From the NCBI GenBank assembly GCA_963713545.1, contig CAVQME010000001.1, forward strand, positions 661,371 through 725,370: a DNA stretch of 64,000 bases, given 5' to 3'. Below the pieces are notes generated by a model. It was not told where the DNA came from. It saw only the letters and a program-made list of their open reading frames with translations, and made no database searches. The DNA is from CAVPLM01 sp963713545 (GTDB lineage Bacteria > Actinomycetota > Thermoleophilia > RBG-16-64-13). The translations under genes and the position numbers were made by a program. Within the stretch, counting starts at the first letter, position 1. Every line of letters starts with the position of its first letter. Below are positions 17,135 through 25,848 of this stretch, one piece after another.

Positions 17135-19788
17135 GGTCCGATCCCGCGGATGATCCGAGCGGCCTCTCGCCCGCGGAGGCGGGCGAGAGGCTCCGCTCTG
17201 AGGGGTTCAACGAGCTGCCGTCCGCCAAGAAGCGCGGGCTGGCGGCCATAGCGCTAGGCGTGATCAGAGAGCCGATGTTTTTGCTTCTGGTGTTCTCCGG
17301 GGCACTCTACGCGACCCTGGGCGACATACAGGAAGCCTCCATGCTTATGGGCTTCGTCTTCGTGGTGATGGGTATCACCATGTATCAGGAGCGCAAGACC
17401 GAGCGGGCCCTGGACGCCCTGCGCGATCTGTCCAGCCCGCGGGCGCGGGTGATCCGGGGCGGGGAGCAAATCAGGATCCCCGGCAGAGAAGTAGTCCGGG
17501 GAGATATCGTCCTCGTCGCCGAGGGCGATCGCGTGCCCGCCGACGCATTCGTTCTCTCATGTGACAACCTGCAGGCCGATGAGTCGCTGCTCACGGGCGA
17601 GTCGGTACCGGTGCGAAAGCTGGCTTCCATCGACCCCTCAAGTGCGCTTGCCCCCCTTGTGCGGCCGGGGGGCGACGACCTTCCCAACATCTTTGCCGGG
17701 ACGCTGATAGTACAGGGTCAGGGAATCGCGGAAGTGATCGCCACCGGGCCGCGCACGGAGATGGGTAGGATCGGGCAGGCGCTCGAGTCTACCGATCGTG
17801 AGCCGACCGACCTCCAACGGCACAGCGGGCGGCTGGTGCGGAACATGGCGCTCATAGGGCTCTTCGTCTGCCTCCTGGTCGTGCTCATCTATGGCCTGAC
17901 CCGCGGTCGCTGGACGGAAGGGCTTCTTGCTGGAGTGACGCTGGCGATGGCGACGCTGCCTGAGGAGATCCCGGTGGTGCTCACGGTCTTTCTGGCCCTG
18001 GGCGCGTGGCGCATCAGCCAGAAGAGCGTCCTCACCCGCAGGATCCCGGCCGTGGAATCCCTCGGCTCGGCGACCGTCCTCTGCGTCGACAAGACGGGCA
18101 CCTTGACGCTGAATTGCATGACCATCGCCCGCCTTTTCGCCGGCGGCCGGTTCTTCGCAGTCCCGGGAGCAGGGGCAGCCGCTCCGGGAGAGGTCGCTGG
18201 TGAGGTTTCCGGAGCGGACGGGCGATCTGAGGGCATCACGCTGGACGCTCCCCACCTTGAGGAGTTCCACGAACTCGTGGAATACGGGATCCTCGCCAGC
18301 GAGCTCGATCCTTTCGATCCGATGGAGAAAGCGTTCAAGGAGCTGGGAGGAAGATACTTCGCCGGCTCCGAGCACCTGCATGGCGACTGGCAGCTTGTTC
18401 ACGAATACCCGCTCTCGCGAGAGCTTCTGGCTATGTCACACGTTTGGCGCTCGCCTCTGGGTGATGCTTACGTCATCGCGGCGAAGGGCGCACCGGAAGC
18501 TATCGCCGACCTCTGCCATCTGGACGCTTCCCAGCACCGGGACCTCTCACGCGCCATCGAGACCATGGCTGAGGACGGGCTCAGAGTGCTTGGAGTCGCA
18601 CGGGCTGTCTTCCGGGGGGACGAGTGGCCCGGGGCACAGCACGATTTCGACTTCACCTTTCTGGGGCTAGTGGGACTATCGGACCCTCCCCGCCCGTCCG
18701 TTGCGAAGTCGCTCAAAGAGTGCCGGACCGCCGGCATCCGGGTGATCATGATCACCGGAGATTACCCGGGGACCGCACGGGCGATCGCCCGTCAGATCGG
18801 TCTTGACGCCCCGGAGGTGGTTATCACCGGACCAGAGTTGGAGGCTATGGAGGAGCCGGAGCTCCAGGAACGCATCGGGGACTGCAACATCTTCGCTCGG
18901 ATGGTGCCCGAGCAGAAACTGAGGCTGGTCCGTGCGCTCAAGGCTCGAGGTGAACTCGTGGCCATGACCGGCGACGGCGTCAACGACGCCCCCGCTCTAA
19001 AAGCCGCCAACATAGGGGTGGCCATGGGCCAACGGGGCACGGACGTCGCGCGGGAAGCCTCGTCACTCGTGCTCCTCGACGACGACTTCTCGTCCATCGT
19101 CGCAGCCGTCAGGCTGGGTCGGCGGATCTTCGACAATCTCAAGAAGGCGGTGGCCTACATCTTCGCCGTCCACACACCGATCATCGGCTTGACACTCATC
19201 CCGCTCGTGCTCCGGTGGCCATTGGTCTTCTCCCCCGTGCACGTGCTCTTCCTGGAGCTGATCATCGACCCCGCGTGTTCAGTGGTCTTCGAGGCCGAGC
19301 CGGAAGAAAAGGGCATCATGAACCGCCCGCCGCGACCGGCGAAGGAGCCCCTGTTCGGGCGGAAGGTCCTGGGAATCAGTGTTCTGCAGGGCCTGGTGGT
19401 ATTGGCCATCCTGCTCGTGATATACGGGATCTCTCTGGCTCGGGGACAGAGTGCCGAGCAGGCCCGAGCCCTGACGTTCGCCACGCTGATCGTCGCAAAC
19501 CTGGCCCTGATCCTGACCAACCGGTCCTGGAGCCGGGGAATCCTCGCGACGCTTCGCTCCCCCAACTCCGCGCTGTGGTGGGTGGTCGGCGGGGCCCTGG
19601 CCTTTTTGGGACTCGTGCTGTATGTGCCTGCCCTAAGAGAGCTATTCCGCTTCGGTGTGCTCCACTCGGTGGACTTGCTGATCTGCCTGACTGCCGGACT
19701 CCTGAGCGTGGCCTGGTTCGAAGGCCTGAAGGCGATAAGAGGCCGCAGGGAACGGGCGCTTGAAACCCCGCCGCCTGCTGAAGCCTAA
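17131..19788 (+). CDS. P-type cation-transporting ATPase
   Basis: An 885-residue P-type ATPase. Seen in order are the cation-ATPase N-domain, the actuator loop with LLTGESVPV, membrane helix 4 with TLPEEIPVVLTV, the phosphorylated Asp320 in CVDKTGTLT, the nucleotide-binding KGAPEAI, and the hinge MTGDGVNDAPALKAA, followed by four C-terminal helices including ELIIDPACSVVFEAEP. The layout is that of P2-type (Ca2+/Mn2+-like) pumps, but the PEEIP motif in helix 4 and the IDPACS motif in helix 6 define a bacterial subgroup whose ion is not settled. It closes an operon with DUF4405, DedA and a His-rich zinc-ribbon gene. Confidence 0.92.
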   Translation: MRSDPADDPSGLSPAEAGERLRSEGFNELPSAKKRGLAAIALGVIREPMFLLLVFSGALYATLGDIQEASMLMGFVFVVMGITMYQERKTERALDALRDLSSPRARVIRGGEQIRIPGREVVRGDIVLVAEGDRVPADAFVLSCDNLQADESLLTGESVPVRKLASIDPSSALAPLVRPGGDDLPNIFAGTLIVQGQGIAEVIATGPRTEMGRIGQALESTDREPTDLQRHSGRLVRNMALIGLFVCLLVVLIYGLTRGRWTEGLLAGVTLAMATLPEEIPVVLTVFLALGAWRISQKSVLTRRIPAVESLGSATVLCVDKTGTLTLNCMTIARLFAGGRFFAVPGAGAAAPGEVAGEVSGADGRSEGITLDAPHLEEFHELVEYGILASELDPFDPMEKAFKELGGRYFAGSEHLHGDWQLVHEYPLSRELLAMSHVWRSPLGDAYVIAAKGAPEAIADLCHLDASQHRDLSRAIETMAEDGLRVLGVARAVFRGDEWPGAQHDFDFTFLGLVGLSDPPRPSVAKSLKECRTAGIRVIMITGDYPGTARAIARQIGLDAPEVVITGPELEAMEEPELQERIGDCNIFARMVPEQKLRLVRALKARGELVAMTGDGVNDAPALKAANIGVAMGQRGTDVAREASSLVLLDDDFSSIVAAVRLGRRIFDNLKKAVAYIFAVHTPIIGLTLIPLVLRWPLVFSPVHVLFLELIIDPACSVVFEAEPEEKGIMNRPPRPAKEPLFGRKVLGISVLQGLVVLAILLVIYGISLARGQSAEQARALTFATLIVANLALILTNRSWSRGILATLRSPNSALWWVVGGALAFLGLVLYVPALRELFRFGVLHSVDLLICLTAGLLSVAWFEGLKAIRGRRERALETPPPAEA

Positions 19789-19840
19789 CCCGTGCGACCC
19801 GGGCGCCGTAGAGCCCAATGAATTCCTTGCCGGACCAAGT

Positions 19841-19896
19841 TGAGAGAGCGGGATTCGAACCCCCGGTGCCGCTTGCGCGGCACAACGGTTTTCGAG
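19841..19896 (-). other. 3' half of a tRNA-Ser(CGA) gene, truncated
   Basis: On the minus strand this reads the anticodon loop CTCGAAAA, a long variable arm with paired GCCGC/GCGGC, the T arm GGGGG-TTCGAAT-CCCGC, and the acceptor 3' strand TCTCTC. The 5' acceptor, D arm and anticodon 5' stem are missing: the sequence beyond 19,896 has no such pairing. The T stem also holds one mismatch. A truncated 3' half is what remains after an integration event that uses a tRNA 3' end, so it may be an old att site. Confidence 0.6.
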
Positions 19897-19942
19897 TTCT
19901 ACGTGGGATCTTTCACGACTAGCCAGGGGCAGAATTCCCACA

Positions 19943-19978
19943 ATGGCCGACGCGGTGAAGTTCGTGCCCGCGCAGTAG
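19943..19978 (+). pseudogene. 3' remnant of a golvesin-domain gene
   Basis: Reads MADAVKFVPAQ and a stop. Twenty-two bases (19,944-19,965) are identical to 11,379-11,400, which encode the last strand of the golvesin domain in the intact gene. A terminator follows directly, so this is the end of a former golvesin gene whose main part has been lost. Confidence 0.55.
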
Positions 19979-19992
19979 CCCCGCTCGCAAGC

Positions 19993-20026
19993 GACGGGAG
20001 GCCCACCTCTCGGTGAGCCTCCCGTC
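19993..20026. terminator. Hairpin between convergent ATPase and CAP-SLH genes
   Basis: Stem GACGGGAGGC / GCCTCCCGTC extended by CACC / GGTG around TCTC. It probably ended the lost golvesin gene and now lies between the ATPase (plus) and the CAP-SLH gene (minus). Confidence 0.7.
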
Positions 20027-20100
20027 ATCGTCGCTCCGTGGCCTCGCGTTCTCATGGCTGCGCCATTGAGCTAGGGTCTATCCCCGCTCGCTCTTATCGG

Positions 20101-21480
20101 CTATTCGAGCAGGCCGGCGAGCAGCAGACACACCTCAGCCCGGGTGGCCGGCGCCCAGAAGTCGAAGCCAGGACCCATGTCGACGAGACCGTTCAGCACC
20201 CCAGCAGCAGCCGCCCTGGCAGCCCACGGATAGTGGTCGGGACAGAATTCTCCAAAGGGCGGGGCGTAGCCGGCGGGCGGGTTGGGCAGTCGTGCTGCCC
20301 GGGCCACCATGGTAATCAGCTGTGCCCGGGTGATGTTGTCGTAAGGGGCGAAGGTGTCGAGCGTTTTGCCCACGGTGATGCCGGCGGCCGCGCACACGGC
20401 AACGTAACCCGCCGGATAGAGCGGGTCGTTGGGATCAAGCTGATCCGCAACGTCCTTGAACCCGCAGGCAGACAGTGGGCCTACGTTGTAGTCGAGCGTA
20501 AGGACGATCATCTTCGCGAACTGCTGCCGAGTAACGAGCCTGTTGGGTCCGAACGTCCCGTTTCCGTAGCCACTGATGACCCCCCGCTCGGCCAGCAGGG
20601 TTATCTCAGCAGCGTAGAGGGTGTCCGAATCCACGTCCAAGAAGACAGGTGTCGCGGGCGGAGCCTCTGTCGTCGTGGTAGTCGGCCGCGCGGTGGTGGT
20701 AGTCGGGGCCTTCGTGGTGGTCGTAGTCGCCGGCGGCGAAGTCGTAGTGGTGGTCGTGGCTGGCGGCGACGTTGTGGTAGTGGTCGTCGGGGGCCGGGTG
20801 GTCGTGGTGGTCGGCGCCGCCGTTGTGGTCGTGGTAGGCGCCTTGGTAGTGGTCGTGGTCGGTGCGGCCGTTGTGGTGGTAGTCGGTGCGGCCGTTGTGG
20901 TCGTCGAGGAGGAACCGACGCTGTGAGCAGTGGAATCCACGTAGCCGCCGAAATCGGTCGTCCAGTAGGAACCGTATGGCGAACCGCTCACATTGACCAG
21001 AGACACTCCCAATACCTTGTAGTTAACACCGAGCATGTTTGCGTTGTGTCCGGGGGAGTTTCTCCAGCCTTCGAAAACGGCTGCGGCGGTACCGTAGCCG
21101 GCGGCTATGTTCTCACCCTTATAGGTGTTGTAGCTGTAGCCGCTGGCCGCCATGCGATCCCAAGGGGAGGCGCCCACAGCGAACCAGTCCGATCCCTGGG
21201 TGTAGTGATCGAAGAACCGATACTTGCCCATGTCTGAATTGTGCCGGTCACAGGCTTCGGAGATCATGTCGGAGACCAGCAGGGGCTGGAGGCCGTTGCT
21301 CACCCGGTACTCGTTCAGCAACTCCACGAAGGCGACCTCGGCGGGACTGTAGCTCACGCCGGCTTGTGCGGGCGGAGCTACCACCGCACCAATCAGAAGC
21401 GCGATCAAGACCAATCCGGCGAGCAGCAGGGCTGGGAGTCGTACGGATCTTGCTCTTGCACCCGGGAGGCAGATACCCAC
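20101..21480 (-). CDS. CAP/SCP-domain protein with SLH domains
   Basis: A 459-residue exported protein. The start is GTG 21,480, with AGGAGG six bases upstream. A signal segment (LPALLLAGLVLIALLIGAVV) is followed by a CAP domain of the YkwD type, ELLNEYRVSNGLQPL, HNSDMGKYRFFDH, GENIAAGY and GHNANMLGVNYKVLGV. A Thr/Ala-rich linker of about 90 residues follows, then three SLH repeats with GYGNGTFGPNRLVTRQQFAK and later degenerate copies. SLH repeats bind pyruvylated cell-wall polymer; the bound enzyme would act at the surface. The paralogue downstream has the same order. A terminator follows at 19,993. Confidence 0.87.
   Translation of the reverse strand: MGICLPGARARSVRLPALLLAGLVLIALLIGAVVAPPAQAGVSYSPAEVAFVELLNEYRVSNGLQPLLVSDMISEACDRHNSDMGKYRFFDHYTQGSDWFAVGASPWDRMAASGYSYNTYKGENIAAGYGTAAAVFEGWRNSPGHNANMLGVNYKVLGVSLVNVSGSPYGSYWTTDFGGYVDSTAHSVGSSSTTTTAAPTTTTTAAPTTTTTKAPTTTTTAAPTTTTTRPPTTTTTTSPPATTTTTTSPPATTTTTKAPTTTTARPTTTTTEAPPATPVFLDVDSDTLYAAEITLLAERGVISGYGNGTFGPNRLVTRQQFAKMIVLTLDYNVGPLSACGFKDVADQLDPNDPLYPAGYVAVCAAAGITVGKTLDTFAPYDNITRAQLITMVARAARLPNPPAGYAPPFGEFCPDHYPWAARAAAAGVLNGLVDMGPGFDFWAPATRAEVCLLLAGLLE
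20660..20915. repeat. Low-complexity Thr-linker repeat
   Basis: Plus strand shows repeated GTNGTNGTN trinucleotides, i.e. the coding repeat for Thr runs and APTTTTT-like units in the CAP-SLH linker. Similar linkers occur at 22,300-22,445, 30,880-31,110 and 42,195-42,320. These are protein-level low complexity, not separate elements. Confidence 0.7.
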
Positions 21481-21727
21481 CGCCGCTCCTCCTGTTGATC
21501 GTGGCTGAGGACGCCACGAGTGTCGCCGACAACTGTGGTAGGAAATATGTCGGCAAGAAACGGCCAATTCTTTAGCGTCTGAGTAGAAAGATGTGCGTAG
21601 CAGCGTCAATCAGAACGAGGATGGCGGGGCCGCCCGGCGTGCCGCCAGCGTGAATGGGCGCACTCGAACTGCGCGGCGCCAACGCGCTGACCGCGGAGCC
21701 GAGTGTACGGAGCCGAGCGAGACGAGC

Positions 21728-23046
21728 CTACAGTCCGAGCGCCTGCCGGAGTTCGTACACCATTTTCGCCACGTGCCCCCTGGTCGCCTTGCCGTAAGGG
21801 TCGAAGATGGTGGTCGCTTTGCCGCTCAGGAGGCCATTGTACAAGGCCACGCGCACTGCTTCCCGCGCATAGACAGGCACGTCGGTGAATGGGCAGTCAT
21901 AGTCGGCCGGCGGCTGACTGAGGCTGCTTCCTCCCGCGCGCACGAGCATCAAGGCGAGCTGGGCTCGGATCACCTTATCCTGAGGGCCGAACCTTCCATC
22001 ATTGTAGCCCTGGATGATGCCCAGTCCCGCCGCTTCTTCCACATAGTCGAAGGGGTAGTCGCTGCCGCTGTATTTGACGTCGACGAAAGAGGGATCGCCG
22101 GCGTTGTCGATCTCACTCGTGTGCTTGCCCAAGGCCAATACGATGATCTTGGCGAACTGGGCCCGAGTCACGAGATCGTCGGGATGGAACAGACCATCCT
22201 CACATCCCGATACCACGCCTGCCGAGGCAAGCCCCACTATCTCCTCATAGAAGCTGTGCACGGGAGGAACATCGGGAAAGATCACCCCCGCCAGCGTGGT
22301 GCTGGTCGTACTGGGCGCGTAGTGGTCGGGCTGGGCGCGGTAGTGGTCGTGGTCGGTACGGTGGTGGTCGTCGAGACCGTCGTGGTAGTCGTGGTCGGGA
22401 GAGGTGAGGTAGTGGTCGTGGTCACCGGCGGTGCTGTCGTGGTCGTTGTGGACGATGGAGGGGCACCCACCCAGTGAGCAGTCGAATCGACGTACCCTCC
22501 AAAGTTGAGGGTCCAGTAGTAGCCGTAGGGAGAGCCGTCGACGTGCACGAGACCGACCCCTGCCACTTTGTAGTAGGAGGAGGTCATCAGCCGATCGTGA
22601 TCGGGAGAGCCCTTCCAGGCCTGGATGACCGCGGAAGCGCCCGAAAACCCGGCAGCGATGTTCTCACCCCAGGCGATGGGATAGGCATAGCCACACATCG
22701 CCAATCGGACACGGGCGTCGGCACCCACGGGGAAGTAGTCAGATTGCACGGTGTTGTGGGCGAAGAATCCATACTTCCCCATATCGGAGCTGTGCTTTTC
22801 GGCCGCGTCGGAGACTAGGTCGGACATCATAAGGGGCTCGAGGCCCCGACTCGTGCGGTAATCGTTCAGCAACTGCACGAGCTGCAGCTCCTGACTGCTG
22901 TAGCTGACTGCCTTAGCCCCGGCGGGGAGCAAGACGAGCATCAGGGCGATCAGCACCACCGCGGCGATTGCCAAGCGCACCGCGCTCGTCCCGCAGGCTA
23001 TCCTCAATCTGCTCGTGTGTCGCACCTCGACGTCAGGCACTCGCAC
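21728..23046 (-). CDS. CAP/SCP-domain protein with SLH domains, paralogue, one frameshift
   Basis: The inferred protein has about 438 residues. It starts at GTG 23,046 and has a signal segment, then a YkwD-type CAP domain, VQLLNDYRTSRGLEPLMMSD, HSSDMGKYGFFAH and GENIAAGFSGASAVIQAW. A Thr-rich linker then runs to about 22,310, where the frame stops as RPAPRWRG; the shifted frame continues STTSTTLAGVIFPDVPP and into three SLH repeats (VSGCEDGLFHPDDLVTRAQFAK and two more). The break falls inside low-complexity DNA. It overlaps the upstream SLH-Ig gene by 14 bp. With 20,101-21,480 it forms a tandem pair of diverged copies. Confidence 0.75.
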
Positions 23047-25521
23047 GTGTTTCCCTCATCGACGCTCCCTCCCGCTTGTCAGTCCGCCTCGTCACGCGTG
23101 CCGCAATTACGGGGACTGCCACCACGAAGGCAAGACTCTCGGCTGTGGCCGTGCGTCCGGCAGGATCACTCACGACGACGTACACCTTGTAGTTTCCGGC
23201 CACGAGAGCGGCTCCGCGGCTGTCTGCAACCAGAGCGCTTGTACTATCCCAAATTGCTGTGGTGTTGTTTGCCAACGACGCGACGGCCACATCCACCGGC
23301 GAAGTGGTCAGATTGAGCATCTGCCCCTCCGGAAGAAGGAACACCCTCTGCAGCACGATATGAGGCGAAGTGGATACGGTCCAGACAGCGTGAAAATCGT
23401 GCCAGTCGACACCGGCTGTGGCGCCATCAGGGTCTGAACCGACAACGCTGGTGGGGGCAACCGGCGCGTCATAGACGGTGAAGGCTCCCGAGGTGACCAC
23501 AGCGGTATGCCCCGGCACGTCTGCAACGGGTGCGCCTGCCTTGTCAATGGCCGTGATACGGATCTTGTACGTGGTCACATCAGCACCGGTCACCGAAGGA
23601 ACAGCCCACACGAGGCTGCCCGGGGCCCCCGGCGTGAACGGAGCAGCATCGTTGATAGTCGTCCAGGGATCGGCACCTGTGGCCGAGTACTCGATCTTCA
23701 CCGTGGTCGGCGCCGAAACATCGGTGAGAGTCCAGGTGATGGTGAAATTCATCGAGTCGGGTACGAGCGCGCCCGCGGCCGGCGCGGTGACGTTGACCAC
23801 CGGCGCCAGGTTGTCTATCACCACCTGCCGGGTCACCCCCGCAACATAGGCGGCGGGACTACCGGTCATCAGAAGGCTTTCGTTGCCCGCGCGATCCGTG
23901 CTCCGCACCGCGAAGAGATAGTGGCCATCGTTCAAACCGGCGGGCGGGTACACGGCAAAACCAGAACTGCCCAGGTCGCCGGATATCAGTGTGAAGTCGT
24001 TCCAGGCGTCGGGCGCCGGGGTGATGGGGGCATAGAAGAACTCCACCCTGGCCACGCCACTCGCCAGAGTGCCACTCCCGCCACCGGTAGTGTCATCGGC
24101 GGTCGCCCCGAACATGGGCTTGTTGTTCTCGGTATAGAAGAGGTCCCCAGAGTTGGGCACCAGAGAGCCTGCGGCGATCTGAGCCGTGGGCGCTTTCGTA
24201 TCGACCGTCACGGCGACTACGCGGAGGTGAACGCGTTGCCGGCTTCATCCGTGATGACCACGCGGAATACATACTGGCCATCAACGAGAGAGATAGCTCC
24301 CCATACAGCGGTGTATGGTGCGCCGTCCGCATCGGTCGAGATGGGGATCCAGGTGGTGGGAGCCGCGGCGGTGGCATACTCGAAGGCAACGCTGCCTACC
24401 CCGCTAAGTGCGTCCGTGGCAGTGGCGGTGAAGCTTGGCTTGTTGCTGCCCACGGCGGCATCCGGTTGGCCGCTCGGAACCAACGGAGCCGTGATGCTGC
24501 CCGCGGGCGCCACGGTATCAAGCACGTAGGTGATGGGGGCAGAGGCCGGCGAAACCACGCCAAGCGCGTTCTTGACTTTTGCAGTGAACACATGAGTACC
24601 GTCCATCAGGGGGACGGTCAGATCAGCGTAGAACATGCCGGCGGCGTTGGTAGTGGTCTCGGTGAGCTTCGTCGTAGCCCCCCCGAAGGTGTCGTAGACC
24701 GCGACGGGCCTGCTGGGAAGGGCCGTACCGCTCACCTGCGGGGTACTATCGTTCCCGGGGCTGGCCGGCGTGACCACGAGCCCGGTGGGAGCTGGAGGCG
24801 GGGTGGTTATATCGGCTGCTTCTTCCGCGACACGGAGCACCATGGCCGCAGCCTGGGCCCGGTTGAGCGTCGCGAGGGGGCTCAGCCTGCCGTTGGATCC
24901 TTGCACCGCCTCGTGATAGACCAGGTACGCGGTCGCCGGGCGGTGGACAACGGCTACCTGACCCGCGTCAAGGAAGCCGTTCAAGTAGAAGCTTCCCTGC
25001 GCCGAGTACCATAGCGCCAGCGAGGAATACGTGAGCCCGCCGGTGCCGTGGATTACGCCTGTGGTCGCTATCTCGGTGTCAGAAAGGTACCGTCCCAGGA
25101 TAGTGTTCGCCTGCTGCCGAGCGATGTTGTTTCCGGGGCGAAACTCCAGTCCACCGGCCACGGGGTAGCCGGTAACGAGCTCCGCCTCGTAGGCTCCCTC
25201 GATGTACGTGAAGTAGGTGCTCCCTTTGGGCACGTCGAGAAAGGTCGCCACCGGCGGATCGAGAGGATCGACCCCTAGGCCGTTAACCGCCATCTTGGTG
25301 AACTGGCCCCGGGTCACGGGGTTTGAGGGTCTAAAAAGGCCGTCGGGGTAGCCGTCGGCCACGGTAGCCACCTCCGCCTCGGTGACCCCATAGCTGCTTA
25401 CCCACCACGAGTTCGGTGCATCCGGCCAGGGAGGCGCAGCCAAAGCTCCTCCGGCCATGATCATGATCAGGATTGCGGCCAGGATAACGATGGCCACGAC
25501 GCTCTTGCAGCCGAGTCTCAT
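23033..25521 (-). CDS. SLH protein with Ig-like repeats, one frameshift
   Basis: The inferred protein has about 829 residues. A signal peptide (VVAIVILAAILIMIMAGGAL) is followed by three SLH repeats (ADGYPDGLFRPSNPVTRGQF is the clearest). Then come at least four Ig-like/bacterial adhesin repeats, each with the DTxAP core: VLDTVAPAGSITAPL, VTVDTKAPTAQI and IDNLAPVVNVTAP. The frame breaks at about 24,213, where FTSA meets a stop, and continues after one base as VAVTVDTKAP. The C-terminus (VVAVPVIAARVTRR) is basic and hydrophobic and could be a membrane tether. The protein probably forms part of the surface layer or a cell-surface adhesin. Confidence 0.72.
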
Positions 25522-25848
25522 CTCTCTCCTCCCTTTCCCTCAGTCCTTGGCCGGCGGCGTGCGCAAACGCGCACCCAAGTCCGGCGCCGAACGTCGTCAG
25601 TCTACCACGGAGCGGAAGAGCCCGGCCAAGTCGGACACCGGCGCCCAAGCCCAGAGTCGGCCAGGCCCGTGCGCCAAAGAACCTCGAATCCATCCGAGAG
25701 GAGTTGGCGCCGCGGGCTTCCGCCCGGTGACGATGTGAGTCCTCCCCAGCCGCAGCTTTCCGACGAGACGTGCACCAAAAAGGGGGCCCGCCTTGCGGCG
25801 GGCCCCCTCTCAGAGCCGGTCGATGCCGACCCTTATGTTGTGCTGCTA
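25522..25848. other. Intergenic with terminator of the giant SLH gene
   Basis: No gene seen. It holds the hairpin at 25,781-25,808 and the upstream region of the SLH-Ig gene, whose promoter I cannot identify with confidence. Confidence 0.5.
25781..25808 (-). terminator. Intrinsic terminator of the giant SLH gene
   Basis: Minus strand: AGGGGGCCCGCC - GCAA - GGCGGGCCCCCT, a 12-bp perfect stem, followed by TTTTT. It lies 40 bp beyond the stop of the gene ending at 25,849. Confidence 0.92.

Noticed and set aside
20660..20915. Short tandem repeats that could suggest a CRISPR array
   Set aside because: There are no unique spacers; the pattern is trinucleotide coding repeats for Thr-rich linkers inside SLH proteins.
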